A DNA stretch of 22,833 nucleotides, taken from NCBI GenBank assembly GCA_964499445.1, contig CAZCLE010000016.1, forward strand, positions 1 through 22,833. The letters run 5' to 3'. Below, one piece after another: positions 1 to 7,962 of the stretch. The notes beneath the pieces are model-generated. The model was not told where the DNA came from, did no database searches, and saw only the letters and a list, made by a program, of their open reading frames with translations. The position numbers and the translations under genes were made by a program. How positions within the stretch are numbered: the stretch's first letter is position 1; each line of letters opens with the position of its first letter. This DNA comes from GCA-2688105 sp964499445. GTDB taxonomy: Bacteria > Chloroflexota > Dehalococcoidia > Dehalococcoidales > GCA-2688105.

Positions 1-10
1 ACCCTCCCCC

Positions 11-41
11 TTTCCCCCTCCCTTGATAAGGGAGGGGGAAA
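11..41. repeat. Perfect 14-bp hairpin with 3-nt loop
   Basis: Bases 11-24 (TTTCCCCCTCCCTT) are the exact reverse complement of bases 28-41, separated only by GAT. In the leftward reading direction of the upstream operon the stem ends in AAA/TTT pairs, so it could act as a strong bidirectional terminator stem, although the U tract is short. Confidence 0.75.
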
Positions 42-50
42 TTGGTTTAA

Positions 51-73
51 AAGAGGGGGCGGAGCCCCCTCTT
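51..73. repeat. Perfect 10-bp hairpin with 3-nt loop
   Basis: AAGAGGGGGC at 51-60 pairs exactly with GCCCCCTCTT at 64-73 around a GGA loop. It lies ten bases from the 11-41 hairpin and has a similar composition and design, which suggests a repeated palindromic unit rather than a single terminator. Confidence 0.7.
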
Positions 74-165
74 AGACTCCCCCTTGGTCACAGAGCCCCT
101 CTAATACTCCCCGCATATTGTTTTTCCTTAAAGGAGAGGGGGAAGAACTGGTAAAGAGGGGCTGG

Positions 166-2640
166 TTACTCAATGTATTCAAAGATTTTTACTGATGGCA
201 CCGTGCCGCCGCCCGGCGGCATTTCCAGGCTCTCCGAGCTGTGAACCAGCTGGTAGTGTTTTACTGCTTCTAGGGGCACCGGGCTGAGGAATGGGTCAGT
301 ACCAACTATTTTATAGTTAGCTGACTTCTGGCTTGAGACATAGGCAACCGCCTCTTCATAGCTGGGGAAAGATTTTGAGTCGGTGATTTCCTTATAGGGC
401 TCGCCTTCCCGGCTCACCCTTTTCCGATAGGAAATCACCACCGAGCTTTGGGGCGTTACCGCCTTGCCGTCAAAGTTATACAGCCGGGCAGATAAGGAAC
501 GGTAGTATTCCGGGTAGAAAAGCCTTACCGGCACCAATTCGCCTTCCTGTGGCTGGTAATAAATATCGTAAAATTCAGACTCCTCTCTTCCTGCCCAGGC
601 GGCGATTGCCCAGAGTTTGTCGGTAACCGTGTCGTAATCAATAATTATATAGGTTGAGCCCAATTTTTGTCTGGTTTCATTGGCTGAGTCTTCATCCTGA
701 GACAAAAAGAAAAGAGCCACATCACGAACGCCGCCTTGAGCCGGATTGGTATTGGGCACCCGGTGGGCAATGCGGGTAATCCAGTAGCCATAATCCCACC
801 ACGCCAGTATGGTGTAGGCAGGTCTAGATGGCGAGGATGGCTCGTAGAACTCATAGTAATAATCGGGGTTGCCAAAGGGGTCAGGGGTATTTGCCTTCAG
901 CCAGGAGAGGGACTGGCACCAGGCATCACTGGGGGCATAAAGAGAGGGGGTCTGCTTGGCGGTGTCTATTGCCGATCCAACAAGGCAGCTGTCCCACCAA
1001 GCTTTACCGAGGGGGACGCCTGTCTGCTTAGTAATTGCTAATTGCCTAGGGTTGGGAAAGAAGACAACGAAGAAAAGGATGAATATTACCCCTAGAGCTA
1101 TAGTTACTTGCTGGACACTGATGCGGAAGCGTGCCTCCGGTCTTTTTTTCATTTTGGCTTTTTTCTTCACCATTTTTGGTGTTGTGCCTGTTGGCTTAGT
1201 TACCAGCTTCTCGATATCAGGAGACTCTAGGATTTGATAAGATAGGTACTTCTTAGCTGGTTCGCCTCTTAAGTAGGCAATGACGAATCGGATTACAAAG
1301 AAGATTACTATTGACAGGTAGCCGGTGAGCAGAGCGGCGTTGATGGCAAGGTAGGAAGCAAAGCGGCGCTGCCCCAGGGTAGCCACCAATATTACCAGGC
1401 TCCACACCACCAGCAGGCTTTTTTGGCTACTGTCTCGTTTAATAATGAGATAGATTAAAATACCGAGGGCGATGAAGCTAAGGGGAAGAGCGGTGGTGAA
1501 ACTGCCCCAGGCAACTTCAAGTGAAAATTCGCCACCAGGGAAGAAGAGGGGCTGCATTTCAATGGTGGTAAGGGAGACACCTTTGGGAAAGAGGACACCG
1601 ATGGTTTCCACCATTGAGTTGAAGACCTTTGGGTTAATAACACGAAAGATACCCAGCCCCGCCAGCCCCAGCCCGACCACTGCCAGGGGATAGTAGGCTG
1701 GCTTTATTTGCCGTCTGGTCAGCAGTTGGGAGATACCGCTCAAGGCCAGTGGGGCGAGGATAGCGATAACCAGGGAAGCCGGGGAAAGCTTCTCGTGAGA
1801 AGCGGGCAGGAACATGAGCAGGGCAACAAGGAAGAGAATAACACTAACCAGGCATAGATAGTCGGTGGATTGGTGCCTCAGGTGGTCAATGATGAACTGG
1901 ACTATAAAATAAGCGAAAATGATAAAAACGAAGAGCAAAGCCCCCGGCCAGGTGAGGAGGTAGATGCCTAGAGAAATGCCAGCCAGCAGGCTATAAATAA
2001 CCGGTTTGGTGATTGTTGCCCAGTCACGGTGTTTGAGATGGTTGAAGGTTAGCCCTCTTTGCCTCGCTGTTTTGACAGCTAGAATCAGGAACAGGATGGT
2101 TACCGTGGTGAACAGTATCCCGGCAACATCGTGGTCGGTGAAGCCGAGTATTGACCGCCCCAGAAATTCACCGGGCAGCAGAGCGATTAGGCCAGCCGAG
2201 ATGACACCTACCCAGCGATTGAATAACTCTTTGCCGATGAAGTAGATGGGGATAACGGTTAGAGCCCCCAGAACTGCCGGGAAATAGACGCCGACCACAT
2301 TAATAGTATGCTGGGTTGGGGAACCCAAGCCAATTACCCAGATGATACCGGCCAGGAGCCAGTCAAAGAAGTGAATGCTGGTTATGAGGACAGCACTCGG
2401 GTAGAGCATGTAGGGGTCGGAGCTAATGAGGTGAGGGAAATTATGGACAAGATTATCAACCAGGCGCATATGGTAGTAGGCATCAACGCCGGTAAACTTT
2501 ACCCAGTCACCGCTGAAGACCTGGTCATAGGGGAGGCAAATTCGAAGGCATAGGGCGACACCGAAGAGGATGGCTAATATTATGCCGGCAAGAAGTTTTG
2601 GGGAAAGCCAGCTCCTTTCGGCTTCATGGTGTTCACTCAT
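166..2640 (-). CDS. STT3/AglB/PglB-type oligosaccharyltransferase (GT66), 824 aa
   Basis: This integral membrane enzyme would transfer a lipid-linked oligosaccharide to asparagine in N-X-S/T sequons on the outer face of the membrane. The N-terminal two thirds are a chain of hydrophobic helices. The first external loop carries GVDAYYHMR near residues 51-59, the family's first acidic catalytic motif. LGFTDHDVAG near residue 165 matches the second acidic motif. The soluble C-terminal domain carries the STT3 signature WWDYG at residues 614-618, which binds the acceptor threonine or serine. A basic linker rich in lysine near residues 490-510 joins the two parts. The length fits AglB/PglB proteins. 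The start follows 60 nt after rho in the same direction, so it is probably the last gene of the pyrG-fsa-rho operon. The family call is firm; the glycan and targets are unknown. The PilA-like pilin in this window carries a D-Q-N-G-T site. Confidence 0.93.
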   Translation of the reverse strand: MSEHHEAERSWLSPKLLAGIILAILFGVALCLRICLPYDQVFSGDWVKFTGVDAYYHMRLVDNLVHNFPHLISSDPYMLYPSAVLITSIHFFDWLLAGIIWVIGLGSPTQHTINVVGVYFPAVLGALTVIPIYFIGKELFNRWVGVISAGLIALLPGEFLGRSILGFTDHDVAGILFTTVTILFLILAVKTARQRGLTFNHLKHRDWATITKPVIYSLLAGISLGIYLLTWPGALLFVFIIFAYFIVQFIIDHLRHQSTDYLCLVSVILFLVALLMFLPASHEKLSPASLVIAILAPLALSGISQLLTRRQIKPAYYPLAVVGLGLAGLGIFRVINPKVFNSMVETIGVLFPKGVSLTTIEMQPLFFPGGEFSLEVAWGSFTTALPLSFIALGILIYLIIKRDSSQKSLLVVWSLVILVATLGQRRFASYLAINAALLTGYLSIVIFFVIRFVIAYLRGEPAKKYLSYQILESPDIEKLVTKPTGTTPKMVKKKAKMKKRPEARFRISVQQVTIALGVIFILFFVVFFPNPRQLAITKQTGVPLGKAWWDSCLVGSAIDTAKQTPSLYAPSDAWCQSLSWLKANTPDPFGNPDYYYEFYEPSSPSRPAYTILAWWDYGYWITRIAHRVPNTNPAQGGVRDVALFFLSQDEDSANETRQKLGSTYIIIDYDTVTDKLWAIAAWAGREESEFYDIYYQPQEGELVPVRLFYPEYYRSLSARLYNFDGKAVTPQSSVVISYRKRVSREGEPYKEITDSKSFPSYEEAVAYVSSQKSANYKIVGTDPFLSPVPLEAVKHYQLVHSSESLEMPPGGGTVPSVKIFEYIE

Positions 2641-2700
2641 TTGGCTATTCCGCCAATCAAGAGGAAGTGGATAGCGTTGCTAATTAAGAAATTTTTCTGG

Positions 2701-3963
2701 CTAGATTTCCCGGTTCAGGTTAGCCAGGAACTCGGCATTGGATTTTGTCTTACGCAGGCGCTCAAGGACTCGCTCGGCGGCTTCAGCGAAGTTGACGGAG
2801 TCAGAGGCAACCATAGCTGCCATACGCCGCAGTAGCCATACCTGCTTCAGGGTATTTTCATCCAAAAGTAGTTCTTCCCGCCTGGTGCCACTGCGCTGAA
2901 TATCCATAGCTGGGAAGATTCGGCGCTCAGATAATCGGCGGTCGAGGTGGAGCTCCATATTGCCCGTTCCCTTGAACTCCTCATAGATGAGCTCATCCAT
3001 CCGGCTGCCGGTGTCAATGAGGCAGGTGGCGATGATGGTCAGGCTACCACCCTCATCCATATTGCGGGCGGCACCGAAGAAGTGCTTAGAGGGGTGAAGG
3101 GCGGCTGGGTCAAGACCACCGGATAGGGTGCGACCACTGGGGGGCACGGCTAGGTTGTAGGCCCGGGTGAGACGGGTAATGCCGTCAAGGAGGATGAATA
3201 CATCCTTACCACCTTCTACCATTCTCTTGGCTCTCTCCAATGCCAGCTCGGCGACGCGGGTTTGATTTTCCGGTGGCTCGTCAAAGGTGGCGCTTATCAC
3301 CTCGCCTTTGACTGAGCGCTTCATATCAGTAACCTCCTCGGGCCGCTCGCCGATAAGGCATACCATCAGGTGAATATCATTATAGTTAGTGTTGGTAGCA
3401 TTGGCTATGGATTTGAGCAGTATTGTCTTGCCGGCTTTGGGTGGTGATACTATTAGGCCGCGTTGGCCTCGACCGATAGGGGCAATGAGATTGAGCAATC
3501 GGGTGGACAGCTCTTTGGGTGAGGTTTCAAGGTTAATCAATTTGTCGGGGAAGGTGGGGGTGAGTGAGGTGAAGCGAGGACGACTTTTGATAAGTTCAGG
3601 GTTGATGTCGTTAATTGCCTCTATCTTGAGCAGGCTGTAATATTTCTCACCACTTTTCGGTGGTCGGCTTTGCCCGGCAACCATGTCGCCGTTGCGTAGA
3701 CCGAAGCGGCGAATCTGGGACTGGGAGACATAGACATCGGTTGAACTGGGTAGCAGGCTGTTTTGCCTGAGGAAGCCAAAGCCATCGCCTATAATCTCCA
3801 TGATACCGCTACAAAAGATGTAGCCCTGTTGCTCGGTATGTGCTTGGAGCAAGCGCATTACGAGCTCTTGCTTTTTGAGGTTAGCATAGCCGGAGACACC
3901 CATCTCCTTAGCTAGCTCAATCAGCTCGTCTCGGCTCTTGTTTTCTAATTGGCTGATGTTCAT
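2701..3963 (-). CDS. rho: Transcription termination factor Rho
   Basis: Rho is a hexameric RNA-dependent ATPase that ends transcription and releases untranslated RNA. Its 420 residues show the normal order: an N-terminal helical Rho_N domain (1-45), a cold-shock-like RNA-binding domain (about 48-118, with GDGFGFLR and DVYVSQSQIRRFGLR), and a RecA-type ATPase. Walker A is PPKAGKT at 174-180. The Walker B strand FILLDG ends at Asp260. PSGRTLSGGLDPAALH at about 275-290 is the secondary RNA-binding loop region, and LSERRIFPAMDI lies in the conserved C-terminal part. Length is typical, without the long acidic or basic inserts of actinobacterial Rho. The ATG lies 2 nt after the fsa stop and no clear ribosome binding site is visible, so translation is probably coupled to fsa. 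Confidence 0.97.
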   Translation of the reverse strand: MNISQLENKSRDELIELAKEMGVSGYANLKKQELVMRLLQAHTEQQGYIFCSGIMEIIGDGFGFLRQNSLLPSSTDVYVSQSQIRRFGLRNGDMVAGQSRPPKSGEKYYSLLKIEAINDINPELIKSRPRFTSLTPTFPDKLINLETSPKELSTRLLNLIAPIGRGQRGLIVSPPKAGKTILLKSIANATNTNYNDIHLMVCLIGERPEEVTDMKRSVKGEVISATFDEPPENQTRVAELALERAKRMVEGGKDVFILLDGITRLTRAYNLAVPPSGRTLSGGLDPAALHPSKHFFGAARNMDEGGSLTIIATCLIDTGSRMDELIYEEFKGTGNMELHLDRRLSERRIFPAMDIQRSGTRREELLLDENTLKQVWLLRRMAAMVASDSVNFAEAAERVLERLRKTKSNAEFLANLNREI

Positions 3964-3965
3964 TT

Positions 3966-4634
3966 TTAGCCTGTTTCTAGTTTCTGTGACGGTGAGACAC
4001 GTTGCCAGTCGGTAAGAAAGCGAGTAACACCTATATCAGTAAGCGGGTGGTGTATCATCTGCGTCAGCACCTTATAGGGAACGGTGGCAATATGAGCCCC
4101 TGCCTTGGCGGCAGCCACACAATGCTCTGGGTGACGGATGCTGGCGGCAATCACCTCGGTAGAAAGCTGGTAGTGTTTAAATACATCAACAATATCTTTG
4201 ACTAATTCCATGCCATCATGACCGATATCGTCCAGCCTGCCGACAAAGGGGCTGACATAGGTAGCCCCGGCCAGTGCGCCTAAAATGGCTTGGTTGAGCG
4301 AGAAGCACAGGGTCATATTTACCTTGATACCTTCCTTGGCCAGTACCGATATCACCTCCAGCCCGTCAGTGGTAGCTGGAATTTTAATTACCACATTGGG
4401 TGCCCAGGTGGCAATCTCTCTTGCCTGTTCAATCATTGCTTGGACCCCTTCTACCACTACCTCAGCCGAAACCGGTCCGGGAACGATAGCGCAGATTTCT
4501 CTGACCACAGCCTTATAATCGGCTAGACCCTCATTAGACACCAGGCTGGGATTGGTGGTAACCCCGCTGACGACGCCCAGCTTGGCGCCTTGCCTGATTT
4601 GGTCAATATTGGCTGTATCTAGGAAGATGCGCAC
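3966..4634 (-). CDS. fsa: Transaldolase / fructose-6-phosphate aldolase family (TalC/FSA type)
   Basis: This is a small TIM-barrel class I aldolase of 222 residues, the size of the FSA/TalC subfamily and about 100 residues shorter than classical transaldolase B. It opens with FLDTANIDQI and GVTTNPSLV, the family signature with the phosphate-handling Thr-Asn loop. VVIKIPAT contains the Schiff-base lysine, Lys84. VNMTLCFSLNQA and SPFVGRLDDIG form later barrel strands. It acts in the cytosol in pentose phosphate or sugar-aldol chemistry; sequence alone does not separate transaldolase from fructose-6-phosphate aldolase activity. The start is GTG (4632-4634), preceded by a purine-rich GAGAGAG. It lies 35 nt after pyrG and 2 nt before rho in the same operon. 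Confidence 0.93.
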   Translation of the reverse strand: MRIFLDTANIDQIRQGAKLGVVSGVTTNPSLVSNEGLADYKAVVREICAIVPGPVSAEVVVEGVQAMIEQAREIATWAPNVVIKIPATTDGLEVISVLAKEGIKVNMTLCFSLNQAILGALAGATYVSPFVGRLDDIGHDGMELVKDIVDVFKHYQLSTEVIAASIRHPEHCVAAAKAGAHIATVPYKVLTQMIHHPLTDIGVTRFLTDWQRVSPSQKLETG

Positions 4635-4669
4635 TTAATCTCTCTCTATTTTTTGCATTTTATCATAAA

Positions 4670-6304
4670 CTAGGGCGAAAGGGGTAGTGAGGGTTGAGCC
4701 CCTTCGCGTAGTAAATCCTTGGCGACGCCGATAAAATCGCGGAACAAAGGATGGGGGTGACCGGGGTGAGAGCCAAATTCAGGGTGGAACTGGCAACTTA
4801 CCATCCATGGATGATTGGCTAGCTCGCAGATTTCTACTAACCGGCCGTCAGGTGATAGTCCGCTATAAACCAGTCCCGCCTCTTGTAATTGAGTGCGGAA
4901 TTGGTTATTAAACTCAAAGCGGTGCCTATGTCGTTCGTTAACCAGCTCCTGACCATAGGCAGCAGCAGCATGGGAGCCTTTAACCAGTTGACAGGGGTAG
5001 TTACCCAGGCGCATGGTGCCGCCTTTGTTTTCTATTGTCTTCTGTTCGGGGAGGAGGTCAATAACCGGGTAATGGGTGGAGGCATCAAATTCGGTGGAGT
5101 TGGGCTCGGTTGAGCCCAGGGCATAGCGGGCAAACTCAATTACCATAACCTGCATCCCCATGCACAGTCCTAGATAAGGGATTTCATTAATTCGGGCATA
5201 GCTGGCTGCCTTTACCATACCTTCTATCCCCCTGACGCCAAAGCCGCCGGGGACGATAATACCCTGCGCTGAGCGCAATAGGGCGTCACTACCGTCCTGT
5301 TCTAAATCTTCAGAGTGAACCCAGAGCAGATTAATGTCCCTATCATGATATAGGGCGGCGTGGCATAGTGCCTCACGAACTGAGAAGTAGGCATCCTGTA
5401 ATTCCACATATTTGCCCACCAGGGCGATATTAACCGGCTCATGGGGTGTTTTGAGAGATGTGGCCAGCTCCTGCCACTGCCCCAGGTCGGGTTGGTTTGC
5501 CTTGAGACCTAGCTTGTCCACAATTAGCTCCCCCAGCCCTGACTCCTCCAGCAGCAATGGTATCTCATAGATGGTGGGTACGGTAGGTAGAGGAATAACC
5601 GCTTGCCGCTCCACATCGCAGAAGAGGGATATTTTATCCCTTATCCCTTCCGGGATAGGGTAGTCACTGCGACATATGATGATATCGGGCTGGATACCGA
5701 TGCGGCGCAGTTCGTTAACGCTGTGCTGGGTGGGCTTGGTCTTTAGCTCCTGGGTAGTGGTGAGATAGGGGAGGAGGGTGATATGGATATAGAGCACATT
5801 GTCCCGCCCGGCATCATTTCGCATTTGTCTGATGGCTTCAAGGAAGGGCTGTCCCTCAATGTCGCCCACGGTGCCGCCTACTTCTATAATAATCACCTCA
5901 GCCTGGGATTTCCGGGCTAATTGTTTAAACCGCTCCTTTATCTCGGTGGTAACATGGGGCACCACCTGGATGGTGCCACCTAGAAAGTCACCCCGTCTCT
6001 CCTTGGCCAGAACTGCACTGTAGATTTGACCTGAGGTAACATTGGACTCGGCAGTAAGATTGACACCAATGAAACGCTCATAGTTACCTAAGTCAAGGTC
6101 GGTCTCAGCGCCATCCTGGGTGACAAATACTTCGCCATGCTGATAGGGTGACATTGTTCCCGGGTCAACATTGAGATAGGGGTCTAGCTTCTGCACCGAT
6201 ACCGTGATTTGGCGGCTCTTCAGAATGGTGCCGATAGAGGCGACAGTAATGCCTTTGCCGACTGAACTAACAACACCACCAGTAACAAAGATATATTTAG
6301 ACAT
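4670..6304 (-). CDS. pyrG: CTP synthase (glutamine hydrolysing)
   Basis: The enzyme makes CTP from UTP, ATP and glutamine, the last step of pyrimidine nucleotide synthesis. I chose the ATG at 6304, giving 544 residues that begin MSKYIFVTGG, because this is the conserved family start; a GTG at 6328 would add eight residues with no family counterpart. The synthetase half shows SVGKGITVAS (P-loop), YLNVDPGTMSPYQHGE and EVGGTVGDIE. The class I glutaminase half has the nucleophile Cys381 in LGLCMGMQ and the His-Glu pair in FHPEFGSHP. Both halves look complete. It is the first gene of the leftward operon, 115 nt downstream of a perfect promoter; the leader has weak alternative hairpins (see findings). 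Confidence 0.97.
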   Translation of the reverse strand: MSKYIFVTGGVVSSVGKGITVASIGTILKSRQITVSVQKLDPYLNVDPGTMSPYQHGEVFVTQDGAETDLDLGNYERFIGVNLTAESNVTSGQIYSAVLAKERRGDFLGGTIQVVPHVTTEIKERFKQLARKSQAEVIIIEVGGTVGDIEGQPFLEAIRQMRNDAGRDNVLYIHITLLPYLTTTQELKTKPTQHSVNELRRIGIQPDIIICRSDYPIPEGIRDKISLFCDVERQAVIPLPTVPTIYEIPLLLEESGLGELIVDKLGLKANQPDLGQWQELATSLKTPHEPVNIALVGKYVELQDAYFSVREALCHAALYHDRDINLLWVHSEDLEQDGSDALLRSAQGIIVPGGFGVRGIEGMVKAASYARINEIPYLGLCMGMQVMVIEFARYALGSTEPNSTEFDASTHYPVIDLLPEQKTIENKGGTMRLGNYPCQLVKGSHAAAAYGQELVNERHRHRFEFNNQFRTQLQEAGLVYSGLSPDGRLVEICELANHPWMVSCQFHPEFGSHPGHPHPLFRDFIGVAKDLLREGAQPSLPLSP

Positions 6305-6425
6305 TTGGGAAACTAAACTACAAAACACCCAGAAAAATCTTTAGTTTTCCTGAGAACAACTAGGAATCCAGCTAAAAAACTTGCGTTAGGTCTATTGGTG
6401 GAAGGGGACAAACAGGTTTGCTTTC

Positions 6426-6454
6426 ATTATAAAGAGGCAGATAGTAGTTGTCAA
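6426..6454 (-). promoter_or_regulatory. Consensus sigma-70 promoter for the pyrG-fsa-rho-STT3 operon
   Basis: Read on the minus strand, TTGACA (6454-6449) and TATAAT (6431-6426) are both perfect hexamers separated by exactly 17 bp. Transcription should start near 6419 and run leftward, giving a leader of about 115 nt before pyrG. No other gene lies between. Confidence 0.88.
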
Positions 6455-6575
6455 GTCTCTGTCACCCCGCCCCTTAATCTCCGTCTCGGTTCTCTCAGCC
6501 CTGGAGCCAATAGGGGTATTTAATACAATACACCAAGAGAGTTAATAATAATTTATTAAGAAAGTTGAATAAGTA

Positions 6576-6604
6576 TTGACATGATTATTAAAAAGGCTTA
6601 TAAT
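6576..6604 (+). promoter_or_regulatory. Consensus sigma-70 promoter for the J-protein-hspR-clpC operon
   Basis: TTGACA at 6576-6581 and TATAAT at 6599-6604 are perfect hexamers with a 17-bp spacer. The start would lie near 6611, followed by a 20-nt leader with the ribosome binding site GGGGTGAG just before the ATG at 6631. The area is AT-rich, with an imperfect TTAATAAT/ATTTATTAA dyad at about 6543-6560. I found no canonical HspR-box (CTTGAGT-N7-ACTCAAG) or CIRCE element. With such a strong core promoter, repression by HspR is expected from the family but no operator is evident. Confidence 0.88.
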
Positions 6605-6630
6605 TGTTGGTGTGGTAATTGGGGTGAGAA

Positions 6631-7623
6631 ATGGCAGGTAAGGATTATTACAGCATATTAGGAGTCAATAAAAATGCTAGCCAGCGGGAGATAAAGCAGG
6701 CTTACCGCCGGCTGGCTCGCAAGCATCACCCTGATGTTAATCCTGGTGATAAGTCAGCCGAGGCTAAGTTTAAGGAGATAAATGAGGCTTACGAGGTCCT
6801 GTCGGACAAGGATAAGCGCCAGAAGTATGACCAATATGGTGACCAGTGGCAGTACGCAGACCAGTTTGCCCGGGCGGGGGGTCAGCAGACACCATTCCGG
6901 GATTTTAGCCAGGCTGGTGGCGCTACCAGGTTCCACTTTGGTGAGGGTGACCTAGGTAGTCTGTTTGATGAACTGTTCGGGGGGATTGGTACCGAGACAT
7001 TCCGCCGTCAAGCCCAGCCCAGACGAGGTCGGGATATAGAGCATCCGGTGGAGGTAACTCTGGAAGAGGCCTATCACGGGACGGCTCGTCTCCTGAGCCT
7101 CGGGGTTGAGGAGCCCTGTTCTGGCTGCCGGGGCACGGGTCGGATACAAAACATGCTCTGCTCGGCATGTCGGGGGTTGGGGGTGGTATCTCGGGTAAAG
7201 CGACTTGAGGTCAAGATTCCGCCCGGGGTTAAGGATGCCTCTCGGGTGCGCATCGCTGGCAAGGGTGGGCAGGGCTACGGGGGGACTAGGGGTGACCTTT
7301 ATCTGGTGGTATCGGTTAAGCCCCACCGGTTGTTTGAACGCCGAGGCGATGATTTATATGTTGAGGTGGCGGTTCCGCTGACGGTGGCGGTGCTGGGGGG
7401 TGAGGTTCAAGTGCCTACCCTTGAGGGCAAGCTGGCGCTAAAGATTCCGCCTGAGACTCAAAACGGGCGTGCCTTTCGTTTGGCAGGGCAGGGGATGCCT
7501 CATCTGGGCAATTCCTCCCGTGGCGACCTGTTGGCTAAGGTGAATGTGGTACTACCGGCCAAGCTGTCGGCAGAGGAGAAGAAGTTATTTGAGCAGCTTA
7601 AACAGGTACGACCGAATAATTGA
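6631..7623 (+). CDS. J-domain co-chaperone (DnaJ/CbpA-like) with a single pair of CXXCXG motifs
   Basis: The protein is a 330-residue Hsp40 that would deliver substrates to DnaK and stimulate its ATPase. The J domain occupies residues 1-70 with HPD at 33-35. A Gly/Phe-rich linker follows (about 75-125), then the two beta-barrel substrate domains. Between them sit only two CXXCXG repeats, CSGCRGTG (from Cys163) and CSACRGLG (from Cys177), where classical DnaJ has four. It is therefore intermediate between type A DnaJ and zinc-free CbpA, with one possible zinc site. It is the first gene of the operon, 20 nt downstream of the predicted transcription start and 15 nt before hspR. No dnaK or grpE is in the window. 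The J-protein call is certain; dnaJ versus cbpA naming is not. Confidence 0.95.
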   Translation: MAGKDYYSILGVNKNASQREIKQAYRRLARKHHPDVNPGDKSAEAKFKEINEAYEVLSDKDKRQKYDQYGDQWQYADQFARAGGQQTPFRDFSQAGGATRFHFGEGDLGSLFDELFGGIGTETFRRQAQPRRGRDIEHPVEVTLEEAYHGTARLLSLGVEEPCSGCRGTGRIQNMLCSACRGLGVVSRVKRLEVKIPPGVKDASRVRIAGKGGQGYGGTRGDLYLVVSVKPHRLFERRGDDLYVEVAVPLTVAVLGGEVQVPTLEGKLALKIPPETQNGRAFRLAGQGMPHLGNSSRGDLLAKVNVVLPAKLSAEEKKLFEQLKQVRPNN

Positions 7624-7638
7624 GGTTATGAGGTAATT

Positions 7639-7959
7639 ATGGATGAGATTGTGGATCAAGATGGTGAACCCCGTTACGTGATAAGTGTCGCCGCCAGGAT
7701 AGTGGGAGTACAAACTTACACCTTGCGCTATTATGAGAAGATTGGCATAATAAGGCCGTATCGTTCTCAGGGTAATATTCGGTTATATTCGGAGAGAGAT
7801 GTAACTCAGCTTCGCCGGGTGAAGACCTTGATGGATGATTTGGGGGTTAACCTGGCGGGGATAGAGGTTATTTTACGGATGATAAAGCGTATAACCGAGT
7901 TACAGTGCCATATAGAGGAGCTGGAGTCGGAGGCTGAAGGGAAGGGAGGAGGTGAGTAA
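7639..7959 (+). CDS. hspR: HspR, MerR-family heat-shock repressor
   Basis: This 106-residue protein has an N-terminal MerR winged helix-turn-helix. YVISVAARIVGVQTYTLRYY is the characteristic HspR reading (most MerR proteins have IGE or IGEVA instead), followed by IRPYRSQGNIRLYSERDV, the wing. The C-terminal third is a short dimerisation coiled coil. HspR represses chaperone operons and in actinobacteria uses DnaK as co-repressor. The gene sits between a J-protein gene and clpC, the expected autoregulated arrangement. The start is supported by GAGG upstream, and the end of the gene carries the ribosome binding site for clpC. An effector domain for metals is absent. Confidence 0.93.
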   Translation: MDEIVDQDGEPRYVISVAARIVGVQTYTLRYYEKIGIIRPYRSQGNIRLYSERDVTQLRRVKTLMDDLGVNLAGIEVILRMIKRITELQCHIEELESEAEGKGGGE

Positions 7960-7962
7960 TTC

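Larger units (their letters stand above)
1..165. repeat. Cluster of GC-rich inverted repeats downstream of the STT3 gene
   Basis: This non-coding stretch consists almost entirely of C-run and G-run blocks that pair with one another. It holds two perfect short-loop hairpins (listed separately). A 9-bp inverted pair, AGCCCCTCT at 94-102 and AGAGGGGCT at 155-163, brackets a CCTTAAAGG dyad at 126-134. The block around 30-60 (GAGGGGGAA, then GGT, then AAGAGGGGG) resembles the block at 135-162, so the region looks like diverged copies of one palindromic unit. It follows the stop codon of the leftward operon and may act as a transcription terminator or be a dispersed palindromic intergenic repeat. 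Copies elsewhere in the genome cannot be seen here. Confidence 0.6.

Noticed and set aside
6305..6328. GTG start at 6328 for pyrG
   Set aside because: It would add eight residues with no counterpart in the family; the ATG at 6304 gives the conserved N-terminus.
6305..6630. Search for an HspR box or CIRCE element
   Set aside because: Neither CTTGAGT-N7-ACTCAAG nor TTAGCACTC-N9-GAGTGCTAA was found on reading both strands; only weak AT dyads are present.
6952..7326. Minus-strand open frames inside the J-protein gene
   Set aside because: They are Pro/Arg-rich mirror products of a Gly-rich coding region without any start signal.
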